DNA of 40,414 nt from Candidatus Effluviviaceae Genus V sp. Its GTDB lineage: Bacteria; Joyebacterota; Joyebacteria; Joyebacterales; Joyebacteraceae. Location: contig WJMD01000018.1 of NCBI GenBank assembly GCA_014728125.1, positions 1 to 40,414 on the forward strand, given 5' to 3'. How positions within the stretch are numbered: the first letter of the stretch is position 1; each line of letters opens with the position of its first letter. The position numbers and the translations under genes are program-made. Positions 1 through 9,249 of the stretch are shown here, one piece after another. The notes beneath the pieces were generated by a model. That model did not search any database, had not been told where the DNA came from, and saw only the letters and a list, made by a program, of their open reading frames with translations.

Positions 1-3000
1 CCCGTCGTAGAGCGTCCGCACGAGCCGCCCCGCGACGTCACAGACCCGGATGACGACGCGGCGACCGTTCCCCGGCGTGTCGAACGAGAGCTCGGTGGAC
101 GCCGTGAACGGGTTGGGTCTCGGAGGACGAAGCGCCGTGAGCAGCTCTCCGGGGGTCCGCACGGCGACAGGGCCCGTCCCGACGGTCACCTCGGTGGTGT
201 CGCTTCGGACCGCCCGGACCTCGTACCAGAACTCGCCGCCGGGCCAGCAGCTGTCATCGACGTACCCACCCTGAGTCGCAGGCTGGACCAGAAACTCGTT
301 GAGCCGGTCGAAGGTCGTCCCCCCATCCACGGAACGATACACGTTGAACCCGTCGAGACCGAACGTGGTTGGAACCCACCAGCACAGTGTGACGACACCG
401 TACTCGACCGTCGTCTCGACGACGCCGGCCCCCGGCGAGGAGTCCAGGACGTCGACGGCCACGGGGATGATGGTGGTCGAGCCTCGGGGATCGCTGGTCT
501 CCAGCAGGAGCTCCGCAACGTGCTCCCCGACGACCAGCTCCCCGGCATCCACGGTGACCCGGATCTCACGTGACTGCCCCTCGGGGACCGTTCCGGCAAC
601 GGCATCGAACCCGATCCAGTCGATGACGCCGGAGGGGTCTGCGTCTCCGGCACCCGGTTCGTGCGCACGGACGCTCCAGGAGAGCTCGGCGCTTCCGACG
701 TTGTCGATCGAGAGACGGAGCGTCTCGGCGAGGCCCGAGAACACCTCGGTCGAGAGCGACTCCGGCGACACGTCGGCCAGCCCGCTCGGCAGCGCGAGCG
801 CCCCGAGCGGCACACCGATGACGGGCATGTCGGCGTCGTTGCTCTCGATGGAGAGTTCGCCCTCGAACCATCCCGGGGCCTCCGCGAAGAAACTCACAAG
901 TACCGCCGCTTCGCCGCCGACCGGGACCGCGAGGGATGTTGTGTCCGCGCGGAAGCAGGTATGGTCGGTGGACATGGAGTGGACCACAAGCGGAGCCGTG
1001 CCGCTGTTGCTGATGACCAGCGTCTCGCTGGACGTCGCCGCATGGTACGTGTCCGGGAACCGAAGACTGGTCGCCGAGAGCTCGAGCTGGCTGCCCCCGA
1101 CGACGAGCAGCTCGAACGGGACCACGATGTTCGCCACCTCGTTTGCGCTGTCCAGAAGAACGACCGACGCCGAGTGAACGCCGTGTCCGAGCCCCGACGC
1201 GTCGGCCGTGAGCGTGACGTCCGAGCCGCCACCCGGTGGTGCCTCGCCGGACCAGTCGGATGGCTCCAGCCACGCGGCGCCGAAGGCGAGCCAGTCGAAG
1301 GCCGCGCGAGCGAGGACGGCGTTGTCCTCTCTCCAGATCAACCAGTCCTCAAAGAGCTGCTCCGCTACGGCCACGATCCTCCCCTCCCCGTACCGAGACC
1401 CGGCTGCGTTCGGAATCGCCGCCGTGTCGGCGAAGAGCAGGAACGAGTGCGGCGCAACGTCGACCAGTCTCGCTCTGTTCGATGCGAGATGCACGCGGGT
1501 CACATCCCTCGTGATGCAGTGCGGGTGGATGTCGGTGGTCGTTCCCGCAAACCCCGAGAACTCGCTGTATGCGAACGGGTCGCCGAGGTCAGCCAGGACA
1601 TCATTGAAGGCGACAACGTCCTGGTCGAGGTCGGAGGTCAACAGAAGCCCGCCGCCCGACAGCACCCATGCGGAGAGCGCCTCTCTTTCCGACTGCTGCC
1701 AGATCTCCTGAACCGAGCCGCTCCACACGATGTCGCAGGGGGCGAGAACCTGGGGCGTGAAGCTGCTGTGATTCTCAATGACCAGGGCCCCTCGGTCGCG
1801 AAGCTCCTGTACGATGTCACCGACGCAGCCGATGCCGGGCTGTCCGTGTGAGCGATCCCACATGATGACGAGGCCCTCGAGGTCCTGACTGCCGGTCTGA
1901 CCGGGTCCGCTGGAGATGTCGAGGTCCCACGCGAACGGCGCCCATCCCGCGTTCTCGATGGACAGGGCGAACCCGTCGGACTCGCCGTCCTCCAGGAGAA
2001 CCTCGAACCCGACCGGAGATACGGAGACGTCCGGTAACAGGACGCCGGTGCCGGCCAAGTCCACGGTGAGGCTGCCCTCGTCGGGATCGTCCGACAGGAT
2101 GGTCAATGCCCCTTCCAGCGCACCTCCCCCGCGTGGTGCGAAGGTCACCTCGACGTCCCGGGCGGAGCCCGCATCGAGGAAGAAGGAACTCGGCAGAGCG
2201 GAGAACGAGCTGTCGGTCGTGGCGATGTCGGCGACATGAAGCCGGGACGTCCCCTCGTTCAGGACCTCAAGCCGTCGCTCCAGCTCGTAGCCGACGACGA
2301 CGTCGCCGAAGTCGATCGCCGTCTCTGCGACGGCGATGTCGGGCGTGGCCGTCACTGCCATGACGACGGGGACCGCAACCTGACCCTCATCCGGGTCGTT
2401 GCTCACCAGAACGACGACGGCCTCGTAGACGCCTCCCTCCAGATCGATCGCGTCGAACTCAACCTCGATGCTGTCGGCCGCTCCGGGCAGGATCTCACCG
2501 GACGCGGGCCTGATCGAGAGCCACGTCGGGCTCGTCGGCCGGCCTCCGTCTGAAGGAGGCGGACCGCAGGACGCGGTCCAGACCAGACCGCTCGCACCGA
2601 CGTTCCCGACGACCAGCTCGAGTGTGTCCCGGAGATCCGAGAGTATCTCGGTCTCGAGCGAGCTCGGACCAACCTGGATGTCGGGCGGCAGGAGAGCGTC
2701 GCCGCTGAGATGCACGACGGCCTCCGGCTGGTCGGCGTCGTTGCTCCAGACGGAGAGCGTTCCCGTCCTGGTCCCCTCGGAGGCCGGAGCGAATCCGACC
2801 TCGATCGACCGGGACGCTCCCGCCCACAGGGCGAAGGAGGCCTGCGGCGCATGGAACCCGTCACCCCGCACCTCGACCGACGACACAAGCAGCGAGTCGG
2901 TGCCGGCGTTCGTCACCGTCAGCGTCTCGAGCACGGTCGCCGAGACGAAGACCTCCCCGAAGTCGAGGTGCGTGTCCGACAGAGCGATCGAGGGGAAGCC

Positions 3001-6000
3001 GGTCACCGTCGCCGTGACGCCGATGTGAAGCTCGGGGGTGTCGGGATCGCCGGTCAGCATGCGGAGGTCGGTCCGATACAGCCCCCCGAGCATGCCGTCC
3101 CTCCCGACCGAGACCTCGACGGCCACCGACCCTCCCGTCTCGACCGTCCCTCCGGTCGGCTGGAGCGTCAGCCAGTCGACCCCCAGCGCCAGCCAGTCGA
3201 AGGTCTGGTTCGCCAGAGACCTGTTCTCCGCGCGGTTGACGTGACCGTCGTGCAGCACCTCGTCAGAGAAGGCGACGACCCTGCCCCTGCCGGGGATCGA
3301 GACCGCCCCGGCGGCGACACCCGCATTGTCGGCCACGACCGTCCGGGACGGCGGGTTCGTCTCCGGGATCGACGCGCCGTTCGCGCGCAGGTAAACGCTG
3401 TCGACGCCGCACGTCACAGCGTGCGGGACGATGGAGATCGTCGTTCCGGGCTCGCCGTCCGCGGACGAGTAGACGAGGCCGCTCCCCATCTCGCGGAGAA
3501 TGGAGTTGTACGAGACCGTACTGGCCGGCTCGTCGCCCTCCAGCAACAGGCCGCCTCCCGCCTGCACCCACTCACCCAGGGCGGCGATTTCCTGAGACGA
3601 CCACGTTCCCGAGTTGTCCGTGATCCAGAGAACATCGACCGACTCGAGGACGGACGGCGTCAGTGGCTCGTCGATCTCACAGACTGAGGCGCCGCGGTCC
3701 GTGAGGTCGCCGATGATCACCGACCAGAGGCCGCTCGGGTGCTCACCGTGGTAGCGGTCGCGCGCGACGACCACACCCGACAGGTCGCCGTGGCCCCTCC
3801 CCCCGCGGGCGGTGTCGCCCAGCGAGACCTCGCGATCAACGCTCCAGCTCAACGGGCTCCCTCCTTGATTCTCCAGAAGAAGCTCGACCGCGACCAACTC
3901 CCCGCTCATGTACGCGACCGCGACGGACTCGGGCGAGACGGCCGCGACCGGGGGCGGGACGGCGGAACCGGTGAGGGGGATCTCGACGAGCGGCGTGTCC
4001 GGGTCGTTGCTGTCGATCAGGAGCTCCCCGGTGTGGGAACCCTCCGTCTCAGGTGAGAAGGAGACCTCCACGAACCGGCTCGCGCCCGGCTGCAGCGAGA
4101 ACACTCCCGTGAGTGTGGCAAAGGGCCCGCCTTCAACATCGACCGAGGACACATCGAGCGTGCCGGTTCCGCTGTTCCACACGAAGACGGACTCGACGCT
4201 CGTCGACGACACATAGAGCTCTCCGAAGTCGACTGGGTCGGGTCCCGTCTCGATGTCCGGGACCCCGACCACGTCGAGGTGAACGGACACGGGACGGACC
4301 GGTTGCTCCTGGTCGTTCGAGACGATGACGAACGCTGTCTCGTGGGTGCCTGCGGGGATGCCGCCCGTACTGAACGTGATGTCGACGCGGGACGATTCGC
4401 CGGATGCGATGCTCCCCTCGTCGGGCTCAAAGGCGAACCAACTGACAGGCGGATCGACGGTCGCGGTCCAATCGAGCACGCCTTCGCCGATGCTCCACAG
4501 ACGGAGCGACACGTCTGTCGACGCTCCGGAGAGGACCGTGGCCTCAAGCGAGTCCGGGCTCACGGCAAGACCGGGCGCTCCGAGCGTGACGCCTTCTGCG
4601 ACATTCGAGATCTCGGAGGCGTTCCCGTATTCGTCGATCGATGTGAGAGCGAAGTACCAGGTCGTTCCCGGGGAGAGACCGGAGACCCTGAACGACTGGA
4701 GGCTGCCCGGTGGGTCCGGGACGGGTGGCTCGGAGACCTGGTGCGCGTCCTTGAACGTCGTTGCGTCGATCTCGAGGGTGTCGTACCGGACGTCGTACCG
4801 CGATGCGATCCCGTCCATCCCATCGTCTCCGACGGCCGTCCACGCAATGTCGGCACGCGTCGAGCCGACCTCCTCCAGCATCAGGTCGGTCACCGGCGCG
4901 GGCTGAACGGTGTCGGGCCCCACGATGGCCGCGTGTGCGTTCAGGCGCCCCCCGGACGCGACGGCTCCCTGAAGCCCGAGCACCGGCTCGGCCGCCGTCA
5001 GCAGCCGCCACGCGAGCTCGTAAGCTCCCGCATCCGGCGAGTCGGCGAGCATCAGGGCGAGGACACCCGCGACGTGCGGAACGGCTGAGGAGGTCCCGGA
5101 CATGAGTCCGTAGCCGCCGCCGAGCGTCGGGCCAGGGATCCTGGTTCCCGGAGCGACGATGTCAACTGTGGTCGCGCCGTAGTTGGACGCCCAATCCAGC
5201 TCGTCCGCCAGAGCGTCACGCTCGTCGGAAGCGGCCACCGAGATGATGTTCGGTGGTTCGTAGCAGGAAGGGTAGACCGGGTAGGCGTCGTTGTCCTGCC
5301 CCCTGTTCCCCGCTGCAGCGACGAACAGCACGCCGGCCAGGGAAGCTTCCCAGATGGCCTGTTCGAGCGCCAGCGAGTACGGTCCTCCGGACCAGCTAGC
5401 GCTCATGATGTCGGCGTCCATCAGGATCGCGTACTCGATGCAGTCAATCGCGTCGGCGTTGCAGCCGATGCCGCTCTGGTCGAGCAGCTTGACCGGCAGG
5501 ATCGAAACCTCCCAGGCGACACCGGCGGTGCCTGTCGCGTTGTCGCCGACGGCTCCGACGACCCCCGCGCAGTGTGTGCCGTGTCCGTGATCATCGGAGG
5601 GATCGGCATCTCCGTTCCGGAAGTCCCACCCCCGCGCGTCGTCGATGAAGCCGTTGCCGTCGTCGTCCTCCCCGTTCGGCGGCGTCTCCGCCTCGTTCAC
5701 GAAGAGGTTGTCGATGAGGTCGGGATGGTCGAGGTCCACGCCGGTGTCGAGCACGGCCACGAGGATATCGCGCGAACCGGTCGTGATGTCCCACGCGTCC
5801 AGTGCACAGATGTCGGCCCCGACTAAGCCCCCTCCCACGCCGGTGTTGTGAAGCGACCACTGGGAGGGGAAGAGAGAGTCGCTGGGGACGCTCGCGAGTG
5901 CGAGAAGGTAGTTCGGTTCGGCGAAGACCACAGCGTCGCTCTCGCCGCAGCGGGCCAGCGCCGTCTCCACAGTCAGCGACGACAGCTCAACGAGGTCCGC

Positions 6001-6198
6001 GTCGATCAGCCCGATGTGGCGAACGACCGTCCCGCCGAGGTCGAGAAGAAGCCGGGCGCGCTCCCCTGCGGGCGCGCGCTCGCTGAACGACACGATGATC
6101 TCGCCTGGTACGTACGGACGCTCCGGAGCATCACCGGAGAGGGTGGTCACACTGGTGAGAAGAAGGAGTGCTGCAAGGAGCGGAGCGCGCATGGGCAT
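1..6198 (-). CDS. Secreted subtilisin-like (S8) serine protease, very large, C-terminus cut by window edge
   Basis: The reading frame is open from the ATG at 6198 to base 1 (2,066 codons, no stop), so the 3' end lies outside. The start has GGAAGG 5 nt upstream; a second in-frame ATG is at 6192. A signal peptide (about residues 1-22) is followed by an inhibitor-like propeptide (about 28-100) and a peptidase S8 domain with Asp151 (VLDTGVD), His206 (GHGTHCAG), oxyanion Asn298 and Ser370 (GTSSAVPHVAG). After a fibronectin-III-like segment (about 430-540) come alternating ASPM/SPD-2/Hydin-like beta-sandwich repeats. Two copies of a Rossmann-like, glutamine-amidotransferase-like domain (about 808-1010 and 1442-1640) sit between them. 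The last visible residues are the start of a FlgD/Por-type secretion tail (PRPNPF, then VCDVAGRLVRTLYDG). It is probably a cell-surface or secreted protease. The catalytic assignment is firm; substrate is unknown. Confidence 0.93.
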   Translation of the reverse strand, partial: MPMRAPLLAALLLLTSVTTLSGDAPERPYVPGEIIVSFSERAPAGERARLLLDLGGTVVRHIGLIDADLVELSSLTVETALARCGESDAVVFAEPNYLLALASVPSDSLFPSQWSLHNTGVGGGLVGADICALDAWDITTGSRDILVAVLDTGVDLDHPDLIDNLFVNEAETPPNGEDDDGNGFIDDARGWDFRNGDADPSDDHGHGTHCAGVVGAVGDNATGTAGVAWEVSILPVKLLDQSGIGCNADAIDCIEYAILMDADIMSASWSGGPYSLALEQAIWEASLAGVLFVAAAGNRGQDNDAYPVYPSCYEPPNIISVAASDERDALADELDWASNYGATTVDIVAPGTRIPGPTLGGGYGLMSGTSSAVPHVAGVLALMLADSPDAGAYELAWRLLTAAEPVLGLQGAVASGGRLNAHAAIVGPDTVQPAPVTDLMLEEVGSTRADIAWTAVGDDGMDGIASRYDVRYDTLEIDATTFKDAHQVSEPPVPDPPGSLQSFRVSGLSPGTTWYFALTSIDEYGNASEISNVAEGVTLGAPGLAVSPDSLEATVLSGASTDVSLRLWSIGEGVLDWTATVDPPVSWFAFEPDEGSIASGESSRVDITFSTGGIPAGTHETAFVIVSNDQEQPVRPVSVHLDVVGVPDIETGPDPVDFGELYVSSTSVESVFVWNSGTGTLDVSSVDVEGGPFATLTGVFSLQPGASRFVEVSFSPETEGSHTGELLIDSNDPDTPLVEIPLTGSAVPPPVAAVSPESVAVAYMSGELVAVELLLENQGGSPLSWSVDREVSLGDTARGGRGHGDLSGVVVARDRYHGEHPSGLWSVIIGDLTDRGASVCEIDEPLTPSVLESVDVLWITDNSGTWSSQEIAALGEWVQAGGGLLLEGDEPASTVSYNSILREMGSGLVYSSADGEPGTTISIVPHAVTCGVDSVYLRANGASIPETNPPSRTVVADNAGVAAGAVSIPGRGRVVAFSDEVLHDGHVNRAENRSLANQTFDWLALGVDWLTLQPTGGTVETGGSVAVEVSVGRDGMLGGLYRTDLRMLTGDPDTPELHIGVTATVTGFPSIALSDTHLDFGEVFVSATVLETLTVTNAGTDSLLVSSVEVRGDGFHAPQASFALWAGASRSIEVGFAPASEGTRTGTLSVWSNDADQPEAVVHLSGDALLPPDIQVGPSSLETEILSDLRDTLELVVGNVGASGLVWTASCGPPPSDGGRPTSPTWLSIRPASGEILPGAADSIEVEFDAIDLEGGVYEAVVVLVSNDPDEGQVAVPVVMAVTATPDIAVAETAIDFGDVVVGYELERRLEVLNEGTSRLHVADIATTDSSFSALPSSFFLDAGSARDVEVTFAPRGGGALEGALTILSDDPDEGSLTVDLAGTGVLLPDVSVSPVGFEVLLEDGESDGFALSIENAGWAPFAWDLDISSGPGQTGSQDLEGLVIMWDRSHGQPGIGCVGDIVQELRDRGALVIENHSSFTPQVLAPCDIVWSGSVQEIWQQSEREALSAWVLSGGGLLLTSDLDQDVVAFNDVLADLGDPFAYSEFSGFAGTTTDIHPHCITRDVTRVHLASNRARLVDVAPHSFLLFADTAAIPNAAGSRYGEGRIVAVAEQLFEDWLIWREDNAVLARAAFDWLAFGAAWLEPSDWSGEAPPGGGSDVTLTADASGLGHGVHSASVVLLDSANEVANIVVPFELLVVGGSQLELSATSLRFPDTYHAATSSETLVISNSGTAPLVVHSMSTDHTCFRADTTSLAVPVGGEAAVLVSFFAEAPGWFEGELSIESNDADMPVIGVPLGALALPSGLADVSPESLSTEVFSGLAETLRLSIDNVGSAELSWSVRAHEPGAGDADPSGVIDWIGFDAVAGTVPEGQSREIRVTVDAGELVVGEHVAELLLETSDPRGSTTIIPVAVDVLDSSPGAGVVETTVEYGVVTLCWWVPTTFGLDGFNVYRSVDGGTTFDRLNEFLVQPATQGGYVDDSCWPGGEFWYEVRAVRSDTTEVTVGTGPVAVRTPGELLTALRPPRPNPFTASTELSFDTPGNGRRVVIRVCDVAGRLVRTLYDG

Positions 6199-6270
6199 CC
6201 GGCACCTTCCGTCGGTCGGACCGATGGAGGGCGAACACCGGTCCACTGTGAGGCTCGCCCGACCGTGTTC

Positions 6271-6300
6271 AGTATAGCTCCGAAACGAGTCCAACGTCAA
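6271..6300 (-). promoter_or_regulatory. Predicted promoter of the S8 protease gene
   Basis: On the minus strand TTGACG (6300-6295) and TATACT (6276-6271) are separated by 18 nt. The start codon is about 73 nt downstream. This is the closest match to the sigma-70 consensus in the window. Confidence 0.65.
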
Positions 6301-6365
6301 CCCGGTTACACATATAGTGCGCCCCCTCAGTAGGCGACGACCGCACCCCCGGCTGCCGCGGGTCC

Positions 6366-6394
6366 TTGACTCTCATTCGGCGACCGGGTAGCGT
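6366..6394 (+). promoter_or_regulatory. Predicted promoter of the superoxide reductase gene
   Basis: TTGACT (6366-6371), 17-nt spacer, TAGCGT (6389-6394). It lies about 50 nt before the start codon, divergent from the protease promoter about 65 nt away. Confidence 0.5.
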
Positions 6395-6446
6395 GGTTCA
6401 TGCTTGTCACGTCGTGACGGTCAGCGCTCATCACAAGGAGAACGAC

Positions 6447-6914
6447 ATGCAGCGATTCCGCAGGCTTCTTCTGCTCCCGGCCCTCCTGCTCGCGGCTGGG
6501 CTTGCCGCTCCCGCGCACGCCGACGTTGGTGAGATCTACCAGGAGGACGACTGGGCCACGGAGAAGCACGTCCCGGTCATAGAGTGCCCCGACGCTTTCG
6601 TCCCGGGTGAGATGACGGACATCATCGTCTCCGTCGGCAAGGAGATCAACCACCCGAACACGACCGAGCACCACATCCGCTGGACCAGGCTCTACTTCAT
6701 GCCCGAGGGTTCGCCCTTCGCCTACGAGATCGGGAGCGTCGAGTTCGGCGCCCACGGCGAGTCGACGGCCGGGCCGAACACCAGCACGATCTACACCGAC
6801 CACGTCGCCATGTTCCGCATGAGGACCGGGGTGCCCGGCACGCTGTACGCGACCTCGTTCTGCAATATCCACGGGCTCTGGGAGAGCATGAAGGAGATCA
6901 CGATCGCGGAGTAG
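6447..6914 (+). CDS. Exported superoxide reductase (neelaredoxin / class II desulfoferrodoxin family)
   Basis: The 155-residue protein matches the iron centre of superoxide reductases, which reduce superoxide to hydrogen peroxide without making oxygen. The expected Fe ligands are all present: His41 (EKHVP), His69 and His75 (HPNTTEHHI), Cys139 and His142 (CNIHGLWE). There is no N-terminal Cys4 desulforedoxin domain, so it is the single-iron class. Unlike most members it begins with a clear signal peptide (Arg-rich start, Leu/Ala core, AHA cleavage site near residue 25), which predicts a periplasmic location. AAGGAG (6435-6440) precedes the ATG by 6 nt, fixing the start. It stands alone, with its own promoter and a hairpin terminator at 6941-6968. 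The family call is firm; export is inferred from the leader. Confidence 0.9.
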   Translation: MQRFRRLLLLPALLLAAGLAAPAHADVGEIYQEDDWATEKHVPVIECPDAFVPGEMTDIIVSVGKEINHPNTTEHHIRWTRLYFMPEGSPFAYEIGSVEFGAHGESTAGPNTSTIYTDHVAMFRMRTGVPGTLYATSFCNIHGLWESMKEITIAE

Positions 6915-6940
6915 CTCCCGGACGAGGTTATCCGTGTAAT

Positions 6941-6968
6941 GCGGGGCGGGCGGGGATGTCCGCCCCGC
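6941..6968 (+). terminator. Hairpin terminator after the superoxide reductase gene
   Basis: A perfect 9-bp GC stem (6941-6949 with 6960-6968) closes a 10-nt loop and is followed by CGTCTCTT. The T-tract is weak, as is usual in GC-rich genomes. Confidence 0.6.
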
Positions 6969-7051
6969 CGTCTCTTGCCGATCCCACGTCGGCCGATATG
7001 GTCGACCGGGCCGTCCGCACGTGCTCCTCACACCATTCGGCCCCGGCCCGC

Positions 7052-7080
7052 TTGACGCGGGCCTCCACGAGGGTTAGCCT
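7052..7080 (+). promoter_or_regulatory. Predicted promoter of the EF-G gene
   Basis: TTGACG (7052-7057), 17-nt spacer, TAGCCT (7075-7080), 40 nt before the ATG at 7121. Its position argues against translation starting further upstream. Confidence 0.6.
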
Positions 7081-7120
7081 GCGCGCGAACCCATTCACAC
7101 GTGAGACAGCGGAGCAGACC

Positions 7121-9211
7121 ATGCCCAGGAACGTCGACATCAGGCGGGTCCGGAACGTCGGACTCATGGCGCACATCGACGCCGGCAAGACGACCGTCAC
7201 CGAGCGGATCCTCTACTTCTCAGGAAGGACCCATCGTCTCGGCGAGGTACATGACGGCCAGGCGACCATGGACTGGATGGTCCAGGAGCAGGAGCGCGGC
7301 ATCACCATCACGTCGGCCGCGACGACCGCCTACTGGAAGGACCACCGGATCAACATCATCGACACGCCGGGTCACGTCGATTTCACGGCGGAGGTCGAGC
7401 GCGCTCTGCGGGTGCTCGACGGCACCGTGGCGCTCTTCTGCGCCGTCGGCGGCGTCCAGCCTCAGTCGGAGACCGTCTGGCGACAGGCGGAGAAGCACGG
7501 CGTGCCGCGCATCGCCTTCGTCAACAAGATGGACCGCATCGGTGCCGACTTCGAGGGTGTGGTGCGTGAGATCCACGAGGAACTCGGCGCGAACGCCGTG
7601 CCTGTCGTCCTGCCGATCGGTGCCGAAGACTCCTTCGAGGGGATCATCGACCTCGTGGACATGAAGGCCGTCTACTTCGATGACGACGGCAAGCGGATCC
7701 ACATCCGGGAGGAACCGATCCCCGACGAGCTCCTGGAGAAGGCGCGGGCGGCCGAGGAGATCATGATCGAGCGCATCAGCGAACAGGACGATCGCCTGAT
7801 GGAGAAGTTCCTCGAGGGTGAGACCCCTGAGCGCGACGAATGCGTCGCCGCCATGAGAAAGGCAACGATCGCCGGAGACGTCATTCCCGTCCTCTGCGGC
7901 GCCGCCTTCAAGAACAAGGGCGTTCGCCGGCTGATGGACGCGATCATCGATTATCTGCCCTCCCCTCTCGACGTGCCTCCCGTCATCGGCGTGAAGCCGG
8001 AGAGCGACGCGGAGATCGTCCGACACCCCGACGACGATGCGCCGCTGGCCGCGCTGGCTTTCAAGATCCAGTCCGACCGCCACATGGGAAAACTGACGTA
8101 CGTGCGGGTCTACTCGGGCACGCTCAACTCCGGCGCGACCGTCTACAACGCCGTCCGCGAGAAGCGCCAGCGGGTGGGTCGCCTGTTCGAGATGCACGCC
8201 GACGACAGGCAGGCCATAGAGATGCTGCACGCCGGCGAGGTCGGTGCCGTCGTAGGACTCGCGGACACCTCGACCGGCGACTCGCTCACGAGCGAGGAGC
8301 ATCCGGTCATCCTCGAGGCCATCGAGTTCCCGGCGCCCGTGATCAGCATGGCGGTCACGCCGCAGAGCAGAACGGACCGCGACAACCTCCAGAAGGCGCT
8401 CATCAGACTCGCCGAAGAGGACCCGACCTTCACGGTGGCGACCAACGAGGAGACGGGGGACACGATCATCTCCGGTATGGGGGAGCTCCACCTCGAGATC
8501 ATCGTCGACCGCCTGAAGCGTGAGTTCAATGTCGCGACCGAGGTCGGCAGGCCGCAGGTCGCCTACCGCGAGACGATCGTCGGAACGGTCGAGCACGAGG
8601 AGAAGCACGTCAAGCAGACCGGCGGTCACGGGCAGTACGCGCACATCAAGTTCAGGCTGGACCCGGGCGGACCGGGCTCGGGCTTCGACTTCCGCGACGA
8701 GGTCAAGGGCGGGCGCATACCGCGGGAGTACATCCCTGCGGTCGAGCGCGGCTTCCTGGATGCCATGGCGAAGGGCCCCTACGCCGAGGCCCCCATGGTG
8801 GATGTCCGGGCGACGCTCCTGGACGGGTCGTACCACGAGGTCGACTCATCTGAGATGGCATTCAGGACCTGCGCGTCCCGGGGCTTCCGGGAGGCGTGCA
8901 GGAAGGCCGGCCTCGAGCTCCTCGAGCCCGTGATGAGCGTCGAGGTCATGGCGCCCGACGAGTACACGGGCGGCGTCACGTCCAGCATCTGCGGCAAGCG
9001 TGGTCACATCGAGCACATGGAGCCGAAGCAGACCGTGACCGTGACGAGCGCCCGAGTGCCGCTGGCCGAGATGTTCGGCTACTCGTCGGAGCTGCGGAAC
9101 ATCACCAGCGGACGCGGTCAGTTCACGATGCACTTCGAGCGATACGAGGCCGTGCCGTACGCCATTGCCGAGGAGATCGTCGAGGAGAAAGGGGAAGGCG
9201 AAGGGAACTGA
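7121..9211 (+). CDS. fusA: Translation elongation factor G
   Basis: The 696-residue protein is a full-length EF-G, the GTPase that translocates tRNA and mRNA on the ribosome. G-motifs are in order: AHIDAGKTT (about 17-25), [19 protein letters not shown], and a G5-like CGAAFKNKG. Domains II to V follow, including the GGHGQYAH segment of domain IV and a C-terminal domain ending near [12 protein letters not shown]. An in-frame extension to 6956 exists, but it would cross the terminator stem and the predicted promoter, so the ATG at 7121 is preferred; a modest GGAG lies 7 nt upstream. The gene is not beside rpsL, rpsG or tuf, so it may be a second EF-G paralogue. That is inference, since the rest of the genome is not visible. 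Confidence 0.95.
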   Translation: MPRNVDIRRVRNVGLMAHIDAGKTTVTERILYFSGRTHRLGEVHDGQATMDWMVQEQERGITITSAATTAYWKDHRINIIDTPGHVDFTAEVERALRVLDGTVALFCAVGGVQPQSETVWRQAEKHGVPRIAFVNKMDRIGADFEGVVREIHEELGANAVPVVLPIGAEDSFEGIIDLVDMKAVYFDDDGKRIHIREEPIPDELLEKARAAEEIMIERISEQDDRLMEKFLEGETPERDECVAAMRKATIAGDVIPVLCGAAFKNKGVRRLMDAIIDYLPSPLDVPPVIGVKPESDAEIVRHPDDDAPLAALAFKIQSDRHMGKLTYVRVYSGTLNSGATVYNAVREKRQRVGRLFEMHADDRQAIEMLHAGEVGAVVGLADTSTGDSLTSEEHPVILEAIEFPAPVISMAVTPQSRTDRDNLQKALIRLAEEDPTFTVATNEETGDTIISGMGELHLEIIVDRLKREFNVATEVGRPQVAYRETIVGTVEHEEKHVKQTGGHGQYAHIKFRLDPGGPGSGFDFRDEVKGGRIPREYIPAVERGFLDAMAKGPYAEAPMVDVRATLLDGSYHEVDSSEMAFRTCASRGFREACRKAGLELLEPVMSVEVMAPDEYTGGVTSSICGKRGHIEHMEPKQTVTVTSARVPLAEMFGYSSELRNITSGRGQFTMHFERYEAVPYAIAEEIVEEKGEGEGN

Positions 9212-9213
9212 TC

Positions 9214-9228
9214 CGGCGCGCCGCGCCG
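9214..9228 (+). other. Short GC hairpin after the EF-G gene
   Basis: A perfect 6-bp stem (CGGCGC/GCGCCG) with loop GCC lies 2 nt after the EF-G stop and before the lipoprotein start. There is no T-tract. It may be a weak terminator or an mRNA-stabilising end. Confidence 0.3.
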
Positions 9229-9249
9229 AAACCTCGAGGGAGGTGGGTC

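Noticed and set aside
661-1851. Plus-strand frame (396 codons) opposite the S8 protease
   Set aside because: The minus-strand frame is continuous and has domain repeats; this one has neither a domain nor a ribosome-binding site.
6956-7120. N-terminal extension of EF-G
   Set aside because: It would start inside the terminator stem and cross the predicted promoter; EF-G homology begins at 7121.
7220-8836. Long open frame antisense to EF-G (538 codons)
   Set aside because: It mirrors the codon pattern of EF-G in GC-rich DNA, has no recognisable domain, and the sense protein is certain.
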